Origin: Novipirellula aureliae
GTDB lineage: Bacteria > Planctomycetota > Planctomycetia > Pirellulales > Pirellulaceae
DNA: 64,000 nt
NCBI RefSeq assembly: GCF_007860185.1
Contig: NZ_SJPY01000009.1
Coordinates: 150,316-214,315 of the forward strand
Reading direction: 5' to 3'
In this document: positions 8,063 through 16,923 of the stretch, in pieces
How positions within the stretch are numbered: the stretch's first letter is position 1
Layout: each line of letters begins with the position of its first letter
The notes under the pieces: model-generated
The model's input: the letters and a program-made list of their open reading frames with translations, nothing else
Database searches by the model: none
What the model was told of the DNA's origin: nothing
Made by a program: the position numbers and the translations under genes

Positions 8063-9199
8063 TCAAAACTTCTCCCAATCGATGACTTCGTGTTCATCCA
8101 TACTGGACAATTCCGCCCAAAGAAGTAGATCGACGAAGTTCGAAACAAACCGCACCGAACCGTCGCCCATGCAAATGTAGCCTCCGCCGGGATGTTCCGA
8201 GAACATTTGGCCGACGTGGTAGGTCGGAAAGTTGACCGGATGAATGATCGGCGAGCCGGTAATGTCGAGTTCGCCGCCCGACGGTCCAGCATGTACCAGT
8301 GTTAAAGTGGCTGCGGCATCGGGACCATTTTCAGGGCTGGAAAACCGTGGATGCGTCGATGCACCTGGGACAACACCGACCCAAGTCTTCTCGCTCAATG
8401 CTGAACTGTGTTCACCAAAGAAGATTGTATTGCTCGTTCCATCGAGCAGATCACGAAAGCGTGTTTTTGAATTGCGATAAAACGGGCCGTCCGCAATTCG
8501 CGACGCATCGCCATCGACCGGCACTATCTTGGTTTCCGACGTATAAATGTTAGTAAAGACTTCGCCGGTTGCAGCCGAACCGCATTCGCCCCAGCAACTT
8601 TCTTGACCGTGGCTGGCGACGTAGTGACTGCGGCCCAACCATACTTCTTTGCCGCCAAACCGCAGCGGATTACCAGCTTCGTCGAGGACTGCGAACGCGT
8701 CATCTCCTCCAGTGGTACTGGGGCATAAGAACATCGGAATCCTCGCGGAGATCGCTTGCGAGTTAACAGGTGCCCAGATCGGCTGATCGTAGTGCAGACT
8801 ATCGGAAACGGCCGTGGCTTCGGCGAACGGCAGCAACCCTGCTGCCCATCCCCAACCGGGAGCGGCATCCCAAGTGACGGGGTCGATCATTGCCTGGGGC
8901 GGGGCGACGCCGTTGTTGGTCGCGAAGGATACGTAGCCCGACGGGAAACGATTGTAGGCCGAATGGTAATTGTGCGCGGCCAAACCAATCTGGCGAAGAT
9001 TATTGCTGCACGACATCCGCCGAGCCGCCTCGCGAGCCGCCTGAACCGCAGGCAGCAGTAGCCCCACCAGCACCCCGATGATCGCGATCACCACCAGCAG
9101 TTCGACTAAGGTGAAACCGGACGGCTTTCCATTTGGATGCGAGTGGGACGATGGGCTTGGAGTGTTTTGATGGGTTCGAATAATCGATGGACAAAACAT
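8063..9199 (-). CDS. DUF1559 pseudopilin-like protein under MntR-type operators
   Basis: 378 residues from the ATG at 9199, chosen because GGAGGCATTTCC precedes it; the longer frame to 9388 would run through the operators and lacks a ribosome site. Prepilin-like leader [19 protein letters not shown], then the DUF1559 signature, and a C-terminal [17 protein letters not shown] (H-X9-DG). The N-terminal extension before the leader (about 28 residues, rich in Ser/Pro/His) is longer than usual. It is divergent from the MntR-like gene with three palindromes in between, so it is probably repressed by metal-bound MntR. Confidence 0.92.
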   Translation of the reverse strand: MFCPSIIRTHQNTPSPSSHSHPNGKPSGFTLVELLVVIAIIGVLVGLLLPAVQAAREAARRMSCSNNLRQIGLAAHNYHSAYNRFPSGYVSFATNNGVAPPQAMIDPVTWDAAPGWGWAAGLLPFAEATAVSDSLHYDQPIWAPVNSQAISARIPMFLCPSTTGGDDAFAVLDEAGNPLRFGGKEVWLGRSHYVASHGQESCWGECGSAATGEVFTNIYTSETKIVPVDGDASRIADGPFYRNSKTRFRDLLDGTSNTIFFGEHSSALSEKTWVGVVPGASTHPRFSSPENGPDAAATLTLVHAGPSGGELDITGSPIIHPVNFPTYHVGQMFSEHPGGGYICMGDGSVRFVSNFVDLLLWAELSSMDEHEVIDWEKF

Positions 9200-9232
9200 G
9201 GAAATGCCTCCGGTTCGGTAAATGGTTTTGTT

Positions 9233-9248
9233 GTTAGCCAATGCTAAC
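9233..9248. promoter_or_regulatory. MntR/DtxR-type operator 1
   Basis: Perfect inverted repeat GTTAGCCAATGCTAAC, i.e. GTTAG-N6-CTAAC, 34 bases upstream of the DUF1559 start codon. It shares arms and spacing with operator 2, and resembles the core of the DtxR/IdeR box (TTAGGTTAGGCTAACCTAA). Confidence 0.72.
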
Positions 9249-9329
9249 TTTGAGGGTGCAGCAAGCGAGTCTTTGCCCAATGCTCTTACGTTAATGAGAG
9301 CGTAAACGAAGCCCTGCATCGCCTGCACG

Positions 9330-9362
9330 AAGTTAGTTAAGGCTAACTTAGTACAGGCTAAG
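9330..9362. promoter_or_regulatory. Two overlapping MntR/DtxR-type operators (2 and 3)
   Basis: Operator 2 at 9330-9349 is AAGTTAG-TTAAGG-CTAACTT, a perfect 7-base inverted repeat with 6-base spacer. Operator 3 at 9347-9362 is CTTAG-TACAGG-CTAAG, again perfect with a 6-base spacer, sharing three bases with operator 2. They lie between the divergent DUF1559 and MntR-like genes, where both promoters should be. Metal-dependent repression of both directions is inferred. Confidence 0.75.
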
Positions 9363-9453
9363 TCTAGGTGGTTGGCTCGTTGTGTCAAGGGCTACGGCAA
9401 AATCGATTCTTTTGCTACAATGAGCTTTCGCATTTTGTTCGCACTTTTCCTAT

Positions 9454-9885
9454 GTGGGTAATTCTTTGAAAGCCAAGCCTCCCCAACGAATTCGAGCGGA
9501 TCACGCTAGCGAACTCGCGGAAGACTACGTCGAAGCGATTGCGGATGCGATTGCGGAAAAAGGGGTTTGCCGAGCCATCGATTTGGTAAAACAGTTCGCT
9601 GTCACCCATGCGACTGTGAACAACACGATTGCGCGGCTACAGCGCGACGGGTTGGTGGTGACGGAGACTTATCAGCCGATTGAACTGACGGAAGCCGGAA
9701 AGCGACTGGCGACCAAGTCACGAAAACGGCATCGGATTGTCGAATCGTTCCTGAGGAAGTTAGGTGTCAGTGAGTCAGCGGCGGCGGCGGATAGCGAAGG
9801 GATTGAGCATCATGTTAGCAGCGAAACGCTCGCTGCGATGAAACGAATCCTCGATCAGGGCTGGCCGTCTAATGGCTGCACTTGA
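9454..9885 (+). CDS. mntR: MntR/DtxR-family metal-responsive repressor
   Basis: 143 residues. N-terminal winged helix (AEDYVEAIADAIAEKGVCRAIDL to ATVNNTIARLQRDGLVV) followed by the short helical metal-binding/dimerisation part (HRIVESFLRKLGVSESAAAADSEGIEHHVS), which contains the Glu, His, Glu, His, His residues typical of MntR. There is no C-terminal SH3-like domain, as in MntR rather than IdeR. GTG at 9454 is chosen for frame; an overlapping five-codon ATG frame at 9452 ends inside the gene. Likely senses Mn(II) (or Fe) and binds the palindromes just upstream, controlling itself and the divergent DUF1559 operon. Confidence 0.88.
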   Translation: MGNSLKAKPPQRIRADHASELAEDYVEAIADAIAEKGVCRAIDLVKQFAVTHATVNNTIARLQRDGLVVTETYQPIELTEAGKRLATKSRKRHRIVESFLRKLGVSESAAAADSEGIEHHVSSETLAAMKRILDQGWPSNGCT

Positions 9886-9927
9886 CAGCAATCGAATCGC
9901 GGGTAAATTTGCAACCGTCCATGGTGA

Positions 9928-10132
9928 CTTGTTCGTATTTGATTCGAACAGGTGAACAGGGAACTCCGGTGAAATTCCGGGACGGTCCAGCCGCTGTGTA
10001 CCACGCGCAAACTCTTAATTGAATTGCACCGGTCACCCGCTTCTTATGAAGAGCCATTGGTCGCGTTATCGCGATCGAGAAGGCTGTGGGTGACAGGAAC
10101 CGTGGCAAGTCAGAAGACCTACCTTGGACAAG
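9928..10132 (+). ncRNA. Cobalamin (B12) riboswitch
   Basis: Shows the conserved blocks in order: GGGAACTCCGGTGAAATTCC at 9959-9978, then GGGACGGTCCAGCCGCTGTG, then paired GTCACCC (10032-10038) and GGGTGAC (10087-10093), and the B12 box AGTCAGAAGACCTACC at 10108-10123. A closing stem CTTGTTC (9928-9934) with GGACAAG (10126-10132) is possible. It lies between the MntR-like gene and a DUF4465 gene on the same strand. The 250 bases after it (10133-10383) are a leader; no clear terminator or sequestering helix is seen there. Adenosyl- or methylcobalamin is expected to switch off the downstream gene. Confidence 0.92.
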
Positions 10133-10383
10133 ACGTTTTTGTGCCTTCTCGGATTGAGGCAAACGTTGCAATTCGTTGAGTCGGCGACGCTGAATATCGC
10201 GTTGGCTTCAAGGGATTGGATTGTTTCATTTCCTTTGTGAATTCCCGCGTCGATCGCGTTTCTCTTCAGCGTAAGAACCTTGGTGCCGTGCAGTCGCTAG
10301 TCGATCGATTCACGTTGGGCTGAAGGTTCGCGCAGGGAGAAAACCATTGGCGTCTGAGTTCGTTTGTTGACTGAGGTTTTCCT

Positions 10384-11271
10384 GTGATGTTTCGTTGTTT
10401 CATGTTGTTTGCACTGTTGGCAACCATCTTTAGTCAATCCGGTTCAAGTCGTTGTTGGGCCGCATTGGTGGTAGATTTCGAGAGTGTATCACTCGGTCCC
10501 GCGGGGGTCCTTAACGGTCCCGCCGCCGGGGGCGTCGAGGTTCCCGGACCCTATGGGGGGATGGAGACGGTGGGTGTGCTGGATGTAGATGGAGTTGGTT
10601 TTTCGAATCGCTACTACAATACTTACGGAAGTTGGAGTGGCTTTGCCATCTCCAATCGCACAGACACGACCACTGCGGGTTTCACGAATGAGTTTAGTTC
10701 GTTCGCCGGACAGGGGGCGGAGGGTTCGAGTCAATTTGCGATTGGTTTCGGATATCGCGACGACGTACCGACGAGCGTCGCAGAACTGATGTCCCTGCCG
10801 AGCATCTATTTGCCTGGTGACGCTCAGGTCCAATCGGTGTCGGTTACCAACACAACCTATGCGGCGCTCTCGATGCTCAACGGTGACGGGTTTGCTAAAA
10901 AATTTGGCGGATCATCCGGTAACGATCCCGATTATTTCAAATTGTCTGTTTTCGGGATTGATGAGAATCAACAGGTGCTTGCAAACCCCGTGGACATATT
11001 CTTGGCGGATTATCGTGGTTCGGACAATGCGAATGACGTTGTCTTGGATTCCTGGTCGCAGTTGGATTTGAGCTCGCTATCATCCGCTCGCAGTTTGCAC
11101 TTTAATCTCGCCTCGTCCGACACGGGAACTTGGGGAATGAACACGCCTGGGTACTTTGCGATAGACAATTTGTCGATGACAACCGCTGTGCCAGAACCGA
11201 GCTGCGTGGCTGTTTGGATGGGGCTCGCTGCTGTCGGTTGGGGACGTCGTCGACGTCGTTCGATTGGCTAG
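10384..11271 (+). CDS. DUF4465 secreted protein with PEP-CTERM anchor, B12-controlled
   Basis: 295 residues. Signal peptide (to about residue 27), then a DUF4465 domain (YYNTYGSWSGFAISNRTDTT, TNTTYAALSMLNGDGFAKKF, GGSSGNDPDYFKLSVFGID, GMNTPGYFAIDNLSM). It ends in VPEPSCVAVWMGLAAVGWG plus arginines, the PEP-CTERM sorting signal. Beta-sandwich DUF4465 proteins occur in cobalamin-regulated loci of Bacteroidetes. Together with the riboswitch directly upstream, this suggests a surface or periplasmic protein that binds or captures corrinoids. Monocistronic: the next gene is convergent. Family confident; corrinoid binding is inference. Confidence 0.85.
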   Translation: MMFRCFMLFALLATIFSQSGSSRCWAALVVDFESVSLGPAGVLNGPAAGGVEVPGPYGGMETVGVLDVDGVGFSNRYYNTYGSWSGFAISNRTDTTTAGFTNEFSSFAGQGAEGSSQFAIGFGYRDDVPTSVAELMSLPSIYLPGDAQVQSVSVTNTTYAALSMLNGDGFAKKFGGSSGNDPDYFKLSVFGIDENQQVLANPVDIFLADYRGSDNANDVVLDSWSQLDLSSLSSARSLHFNLASSDTGTWGMNTPGYFAIDNLSMTTAVPEPSCVAVWMGLAAVGWGRRRRRSIG

Positions 11272-11360
11272 TTGCCGAGTTTGACGATGAAGGGCACTGG
11301 CTTTTGTCTAATCCAACCAAGGACTGGATATCAACTGGTGCCGCGTTGTCAGCAACGGGT

Positions 11361-11960
11361 TCAAACGATGCGACTGGCCAGCAGTTGAACGACGGATCCG
11401 AGGCCGGTATGGTACCGTCCTTCGTTGACATGGCGTTCTAACTCGCAGCCATGCAGTAATTCCAAGCCGGCGAGTTCGTTTTGTAAATCCGCAAGCGACA
11501 CGGTTAGATCTGGTGTTGGCGGCCCTCCCGTTCCACGCCCACATTGGTTGGGAGTGTATGCTTCAAGGACGAACATGCCACGGATGCGAAGCCCTGCTGA
11601 CACTCGTGAATGCAACGAAGCGCGTACTGTTTCTGGTAGGTGGCAGAATATCGAAACGATAGCAGCCCATTGGTCTGGCTTGATTACGAAATCGCGCAGG
11701 TCGGCTTGGACCGTCTTAATGGAGACACCTTGGTCGCGTGCGAACGCTTGCGCCTTTGCGAGGCCCACTTCGCTTTGGTCCACAGCTGTTACATCGAAGC
11801 CGGCTTTCGCGAGATAGACCGCATTGCGACCTTCGCCCTCGGCAAGGGACAGAGCAGGACCGCGCGGCAATCGATCGATGACCGACACGAGAAACTCATT
11901 CGGCGCGGCACCATACGCGAAACCGTCGGCCGAGTAACGCTGGTTCCATTGACTTTCCAT
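11361..11960 (-). CDS. Class I SAM-dependent methyltransferase (TehB-like)
   Basis: 199 residues. Motif I is ALSLAEGEGRNAVYLAKAGF (residues about 36-55), followed by VTAVDQSEVGLAKA with the acidic ribose-binding residue and the motif IV region AAIVSIFCHLPETVRASLH. The size and N-terminal WNQRYSADGFAYGAAPNEFL match the TehB/thiopurine-methyltransferase-like small cytosolic methyltransferases found widely in bacteria. Substrate cannot be read from sequence. Convergent with the DUF4465 gene; no shared operon evident. Confidence 0.85.
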   Translation of the reverse strand: MESQWNQRYSADGFAYGAAPNEFLVSVIDRLPRGPALSLAEGEGRNAVYLAKAGFDVTAVDQSEVGLAKAQAFARDQGVSIKTVQADLRDFVIKPDQWAAIVSIFCHLPETVRASLHSRVSAGLRIRGMFVLEAYTPNQCGRGTGGPPTPDLTVSLADLQNELAGLELLHGCELERHVNEGRYHTGLGSVVQLLASRIV

Positions 11961-12136
11961 TTCAGAGACTCTTCAAGATTGACAAAGCGGATGAAGCTCC
12001 CATTCTGGTTGCTCGCGAGATCCTTCACAAGCTCTGTTGATTTCCGAGGATCATATTGGCACGTCCGCAGATTTCGCTAAACGTCGTGACGGATACAAAC
12101 GCGATGCGAATCTTGGAAGCGGGCGTGCCGATCACT

Positions 12137-15100
12137 TTACTGCACGCTTCGGCCGGCTTGCAGCAACTCCAACGGTTCGGCGCGGCCGATCTTGATCGCG
12201 GGCCAGATTCCGGCCAATAGGCAGAGCGTGAGCGTGAGCGTGAACCCGAAAGCTAAATGTCTCCAGGGAATTAGAAACGTGGGTGGACCTGCAAACCAAC
12301 CGCCGAACTTGGCCATGCCGACACCGCACCAACCAGCGATCAATCCAAAGCTCAAACTAAGTACACACGCGGCCACAGCAATCAGGATCGTTTCGGCGAT
12401 CACTAGGCGGACGAGTTGACTTCGTGTCACTCCAATCGATCGCATCACGCCGAGTTCCCATGTTCGTGAGCGAACGGAGGCAATGATCGTATTGACCACG
12501 GCCAAGGACATCACGACTAAGGTGATCAGAGGCAGATAACTCATCCCCCAGATCATATCGTCTGCACGTATCTTGATCGCTTTCTTGACATCCTCGGTTG
12601 CCGTCATGCGAGCAAAGGGACGATAGGCATTTACTTCGCCCACGCCATCAGCGGTGAACGTCTTGCCCGCGTGTCTTTCAGCGATCGACTGAAAAGCGGC
12701 TTCGATGTGGGCTAGGCTTCCAGCCTGGGGATTCGTTGGGTTCACAGGCTGGAAGCCTGTGCCACGGAAATTAAGCCAGAAAAACTCGGTGTGCGGCAAT
12801 GCGAAGTCCGTGCGCACATCCTTGCGGCTTGCGAACAGGAGGGTCCCTGTTCGAACGAAGTGGCGGCGAACTCCCGAGAACTTCGTTACCCATTGCCAAC
12901 CCGGAAGCGATACTACCGCTGCAATTCGGTATGTCACCCGTTGGTCTCCGGCCGCTGGTGGAATGAACGTCACCGAGTCGCCGACGCCCAACCCGGTGGC
13001 CATTGAAAAATCTTCCGCGATCACGCAGGCATCGCCATCGGAAAGTGACTTGATTGCCGTTTCGCGATCTCCTGCGACAAACGTCACCGGCAACATCGGG
13101 GATTTACCACCAAATGCTTGAACCGGATCGATCCCGCAAACGATCCCATTGTCTCCACCCATCTTGAGTCTTTCGGGTGGTCCTGCATCACCCCAGTCAA
13201 ACTTTGCTTGCTCAATTGCCAGAGCCATCACTTGATCCGGATTCACTCCGTCCACTTGGCGAATCCGTTGCTCGTCATCTTTTTCCAGCCCGATCGGATG
13301 AAACGCGACGAGCGCATCCGGCAGCCAGTCGCCGGGCGTGAACGGCACCAACATGGAATAGCCCCAAATCTGAGTCGAAGTGTACAAGCCCAGGCCAACC
13401 GATAGTGCCAACGTTGCACCAACGCTTCGCCAAAGATTGCTCGACAATTGGGTCTTGATCATACGTTGGTCCAATCGCAACAGGCCGGTCACAACAGGAG
13501 CAAACGCGCGTTCGCAAATCATCACGATCATGGGAGCCAGCATGAGGATTCCAAGCAATAGCATTGGATAGGTGACGAAAGAATAGCACCATTTTCGCCA
13601 CGCATCCGACATGGGTAACAAAAACACGATGGCGGGAGTGGAGGCGACCAACAGCAGTCCGACCAACGCGTAACGCAGCCTTCCAGCCTGTGATTTGCCA
13701 TCGTAGCACAGGCTTCCAGCCTGTGATCTAGAACCGTAGCACAGGCTTCCAGCCTGTGATCTAGATTCGTCGTACAGGCTTCCAGCCTGTGATTTGGAAC
13801 CGTGGCACAGGCTTCCAGCCTGTGATTTGGAACCGTGGCACAGGCTTCCAGCCTGTGATCTAGATTCGTCGTACAGGCTTCCAGCCTGTGATTTGGATTC
13901 ATTCACAGGCTGGAAGCCTGTGCCACTTGTCATTGCCTCGAGTGGCTGGATGCGCATCGCGCGCCACGCGGGCAAGACTGCCGCTCCGATTGCCCCGACG
14001 AAAACAGTCAGGCCGGTAAGTGCCACGCAGCCCCAACCAAGCACTGCACCGGAGACGAATAGACTGGGTAGCAATTGGCTGCCCAAGAGTACCAAGAACC
14101 AGCCCGCAGCGAGACCACCGAGCCAGCCGACCGACGCCAACAGCAAGCTCTCGATCGCAATGATGCCTGCAATTTGTGTGCGCGTCAGTGCGATCGCGCG
14201 CAGCATCGCGAACTCGCGTGCCCGCTCGCTGACGCCCATGCTGAGCGTTGAAAAGATGATGAAAATTGCCGCGAGCGACGCCATGCCGGTTGCCGCCCAG
14301 GCTTGCGATTGTTGGCTGGAAACGCTACCGCTCGCTTCCAAACCGCTGCGGACGGCGGAGAAGTCAACGAGTTGAAGGGGCGGGTGGTTCGCGGCCAATT
14401 TGTCTTGCCAGACATTGCGGAATTGTTCGATCGTTACCGTGTCACGAATGGCAATTTGTAGTGTTTGCGGTTTCGTGGGATAGCCGTTGATGATCGCGGC
14501 GACCGAGGGTCGGACGTAGATAGCGCTCGTCGCGATCCCTTGAGTGAAACCGCTTGGAAGCCCGATGCTTGGTGTTGTGGGAGCGCTGGGCTTCCCGCCT
14601 GGCGCTTTCCGCTTTTCCCCAGACTGGGGGCTTGGGCCGCGGCCTCGCCCACTTGGTCGCAGCGATGGGGCTTCCGGAGCCTGCTCAACGATGCCAATGA
14701 CTCTCAATTGCACTTGATTGCCAAACGTTGTCACACGCAACTCGTCGCCGACGGACAACTTCATTTCCTTGGCGACATCTTCGCCAACGACGGCCTCAAA
14801 CGCACTCTCGTGGCTTCGCCCTTTAGCCTGGGTGCTGGGGGTCTCAGGCTGGAAGCCTAGGCTACGGTTCGTGTCGCTTAACCATTGTCCAGCAATCAAG
14901 GTAGTAGGTTCTTCCGTCGCTGGGGTGCTAACCATCGTCGGGCCTATCGGAGGTGCTCCGTTGACCGGGGGGCGATCACCGATGAGCAACCCCAATGATG
15001 ATTCCGATTCGTCTCCGTCAGAAGATCCTCCAACCCGTGCTGCTGAAACTCGCGAATTGCTAATTGGATTCACCTCCAACACACCCGCGTCCTGCTCAAG

Positions 15101-15361
15101 CGTTGCAATCAGTGATTCGTCAATCGTTGGCGTTGGTGAACCCGGCGGTCCGCTCGCTTTGGGGATCACCAATGCATCATAGCGGCCGAGGTACTTGCCC
15201 GCGTTCTCATCGAATTGTGATACCAGCGCATCATAGCCGCTAACGACCCAAACGACCGCACACGTGGACGCGATAATCCCGAGCGTCGTAATGATGGCCC
15301 GTCCCGGATGAAGTCGCGTTTGAGAAATAACCAGTTTTGCTAGTAGGCGAAGGTTTGTCAT
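12137..15361 (-). CDS. ABC transporter permease, MacB/FtsX type, with REP-encoded linkers
   Basis: 1074 residues, two-module FtsX permease. Module 1 has an N-terminal membrane segment (IITTLGIIASTCAVVWVVSG), a periplasmic MacB-like domain and an FtsX membrane domain (about 355-475). Module 2 starts about residue 565 and ends with a C-terminal FtsX domain (about 955-1065). The linker at about 478-559 is a run of SQAGSLC-like units encoded by about nine REP palindromes (13678-13926), and shorter REP-derived peptides (GTGFQPVNPTNPQAGSL and a degenerate one near residue 170) occur elsewhere. Homologous along its length to the permease at 16924. Probably exports or extracts lipoproteins or envelope substrates with an ATPase such as the one at 16111. 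Confidence 0.88.
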   Translation of the reverse strand: MTNLRLLAKLVISQTRLHPGRAIITTLGIIASTCAVVWVVSGYDALVSQFDENAGKYLGRYDALVIPKASGPPGSPTPTIDESLIATLEQDAGVLEVNPISNSRVSAARVGGSSDGDESESSLGLLIGDRPPVNGAPPIGPTMVSTPATEEPTTLIAGQWLSDTNRSLGFQPETPSTQAKGRSHESAFEAVVGEDVAKEMKLSVGDELRVTTFGNQVQLRVIGIVEQAPEAPSLRPSGRGRGPSPQSGEKRKAPGGKPSAPTTPSIGLPSGFTQGIATSAIYVRPSVAAIINGYPTKPQTLQIAIRDTVTIEQFRNVWQDKLAANHPPLQLVDFSAVRSGLEASGSVSSQQSQAWAATGMASLAAIFIIFSTLSMGVSERAREFAMLRAIALTRTQIAGIIAIESLLLASVGWLGGLAAGWFLVLLGSQLLPSLFVSGAVLGWGCVALTGLTVFVGAIGAAVLPAWRAMRIQPLEAMTSGTGFQPVNESKSQAGSLYDESRSQAGSLCHGSKSQAGSLCHGSKSQAGSLYDESRSQAGSLCYGSRSQAGSLCYDGKSQAGRLRYALVGLLLVASTPAIVFLLPMSDAWRKWCYSFVTYPMLLLGILMLAPMIVMICERAFAPVVTGLLRLDQRMIKTQLSSNLWRSVGATLALSVGLGLYTSTQIWGYSMLVPFTPGDWLPDALVAFHPIGLEKDDEQRIRQVDGVNPDQVMALAIEQAKFDWGDAGPPERLKMGGDNGIVCGIDPVQAFGGKSPMLPVTFVAGDRETAIKSLSDGDACVIAEDFSMATGLGVGDSVTFIPPAAGDQRVTYRIAAVVSLPGWQWVTKFSGVRRHFVRTGTLLFASRKDVRTDFALPHTEFFWLNFRGTGFQPVNPTNPQAGSLAHIEAAFQSIAERHAGKTFTADGVGEVNAYRPFARMTATEDVKKAIKIRADDMIWGMSYLPLITLVVMSLAVVNTIIASVRSRTWELGVMRSIGVTRSQLVRLVIAETILIAVAACVLSLSFGLIAGWCGVGMAKFGGWFAGPPTFLIPWRHLAFGFTLTLTLCLLAGIWPAIKIGRAEPLELLQAGRSVQ
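12703..12772. repeat. REP family 1 pair inside permease gene
   Basis: Inverted pair within coding sequence: GGCTAGGCTTCCAGCCTGGG then CACAGGCTGGAAGCCTGTG, encoding GTGFQPVNPTNPQAGSL on the minus strand without breaking the frame. Confidence 0.88.
13678..13926. repeat. REP family 1 array inside permease gene
   Basis: About nine palindromes with 11-12 base linkers (period about 30, a multiple of three, in most units), the last in inverted orientation. Because each unit keeps the frame, the array adds roughly 80 residues of SQAGSLC-type repeat between the two permease modules. Confidence 0.92.
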
Positions 15362-15374
15362 GGAAACTCAAGAA

Positions 15375-15825
15375 AAAGGTGGCACAGGCTTCCAGCCTGT
15401 GATTTGGATTCATTCACAGGCTGGAAGCCTGTGCCACTGTGAATGAATGAAAATCACAGGTTGGAAGCCTGTGACACTGTGAACGAATGAAAATCGCAGT
15501 CTGGAAGACTGTGACACTGTGAACGAATGAAAATCACAGGCTGGAAGCCTGTGCCACTGTGAACGAATGAAAATCGCAGTCTGGAAGACTGTGACACTGT
15601 GAACGAATGAAAATCACAGGCTGGAAGCCTGTGCCACTGTGAACGAATGAAAATCACAGGCTGGAAGCCTGTGCCACTGTGAATGAATGAAAATCGTAGT
15701 CTGGAAGCCTGTGACACTGTGAACGAATGAAAATCACAGGCTGGAAGCCTGTGCCACTGTGAACGAATGAAAATTACAGGCTGGAAGCCTGTGCCACAAA
15801 ATCACAGGCTGGAAGCCTGTGCCAC
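15375..15825. repeat. REP family 1 array with 40-bp tandem period
   Basis: Thirteen or so palindromes fill the space between the divergent permease and ATPase genes. From 15441 to 15800 there are nine exact 40-bp periods. Units alternate between the standard stem (CAGGCTGGAAGCCTG) and a double-mutant stem (CAGTCTGGAAGACTG). Apparent reading frames through it are artefacts. The remaining gap 15826-16110 holds a palindrome CGCGGGCGAAATCCCGCG (16012-16029) and otherwise nothing recognised. Confidence 0.93.
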
Positions 15826-16110
15826 GATGAATGGACTTCGGCACGACGTATGCAACAAGTGCGCCAATGTTTGTCGACTGTCATTTCGTTCAATAATCTC
15901 GGTCCTGATCGTCTGAGCAAAGCAAAAACCGGCGAAGTTTCCGCCATGGTTGGCGGTTTGCCCGCCGTGTCTTGTCCAGGCCATCATGAGCAACTAACTT
16001 GTGTTTACCTCGCGGGCGAAATCCCGCGGTGCGTTGTTCACATCAACGCGGCTTCATGTGTGCGTTGTGAATGGAGTATGGTTATTACACCCGCATAGGA
16101 ACCTCAACCT

Positions 16111-16854
16111 TTGAACTCACCCGCATTTGCACCTCCATTGGTGGCCCAGCACGTTGTCAAGCGTTACCAACAGGGGACGAATTCAATCATCGCACTCGAT
16201 CGTGTCTGTTTGACCGTGCAGCCGGGCGAGTTCGTTGCAATCATGGGCGCGTCGGGATCTGGCAAAAGCACGCTGCTACATGCGATCGCTGGATTGATCG
16301 ACATCGACGCGGGCAGCGTGGCGATCGCGGGCCAAGATCTGTCGCAGCTCTCGGATACCGCATTGACAAAATTCCGCCGCCAGAATCTTGGGATCGTATT
16401 TCAAGCGTACAATTTGATTCCAAGTCTTACGGCAGAAGACAACATACGCTTGCCCGCACGGGCGAACAAACAACTCGATGCGGACGTGGACGAACTGCTC
16501 ATGCGACTCGGCATGTCGGATCGACGAAGCCACAAACCGGGAGCACTTTCGGGCGGCGAACAACAGCGCATTGCGATCGCTCGCGCGCTGGTCTGCAACC
16601 CTGCCATCGTGTTGGCGGACGAGCCGACCGGAAGTCTCGATTCCGTTACGGGAACGGAGATTTGCAAACTGCTTCGCGCTTTGGTTGATGAGCAACACCG
16701 TTCGATCGTGATGGTCACTCATGAACCGCGCGTCGCGATGTGGGCTGATCGGATTTGCGTTTTGAAAGACGGCGAAAACTTAGCGGAATTTGAAACCGAT
16801 GGCAGACGCGATCTTCAAACCGTGGCAAGCCAATATCAAGAAGTGCTTGTGTAA
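16111..16854 (+). CDS. ABC transporter ATPase, LolD/MacB family
   Basis: 247 residues. Walker A GASGSGKS (about residue 50), Q-loop region IVFQAYNLIPSLTAEDN, signature LSGGEQQRIAIARAL, Walker B AIVLADEPTGSLDSVTG, and H-loop VTHEP. Start is TTG at 16111 (AGGAA nine bases upstream) or GTG at 16141; neither is certain. It lies 69 bases before the first in-frame ATG of the permease at 16924 and is the energy-coupling subunit for it, probably also for the homologous divergent permease. The LolD/MacB family couples ATP hydrolysis to movement of lipoproteins or periplasmic substrates. Confidence 0.92.
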   Translation: MNSPAFAPPLVAQHVVKRYQQGTNSIIALDRVCLTVQPGEFVAIMGASGSGKSTLLHAIAGLIDIDAGSVAIAGQDLSQLSDTALTKFRRQNLGIVFQAYNLIPSLTAEDNIRLPARANKQLDADVDELLMRLGMSDRRSHKPGALSGGEQQRIAIARALVCNPAIVLADEPTGSLDSVTGTEICKLLRALVDEQHRSIVMVTHEPRVAMWADRICVLKDGENLAEFETDGRRDLQTVASQYQEVLV

Positions 16855-16923
16855 CCGCGTGGGCAAGGCCTCGTGATTTCAGACCCATTCGCGGCCCGAC
16901 GGGAACGCGGTTCAACGACGTTG

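Noticed and set aside
9200-9388. N-terminal extension of the DUF1559 protein up to 9388
   Set aside because: It would run through the MntR-type operators; ATG 9199 has a strong ribosome site and leaves a normal prepilin-like leader.
15454-15717. 87-residue open frame made of GTGFQPV/IFIRSQ repeats
   Set aside because: It is a translation of the REP array; the 40-bp period runs through all three frames and there is no start context.
15441-15800. CRISPR-like array with regular 40-bp period
   Set aside because: The intervals between palindromes are the same sequence in every unit, no cas genes are near, and the units belong to the dispersed REP family.
16012-16029. GC-rich palindrome as a terminator
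   Set aside because: No T run follows, and it lies upstream of the ATPase gene in both possible reading directions without a gene ending nearby.
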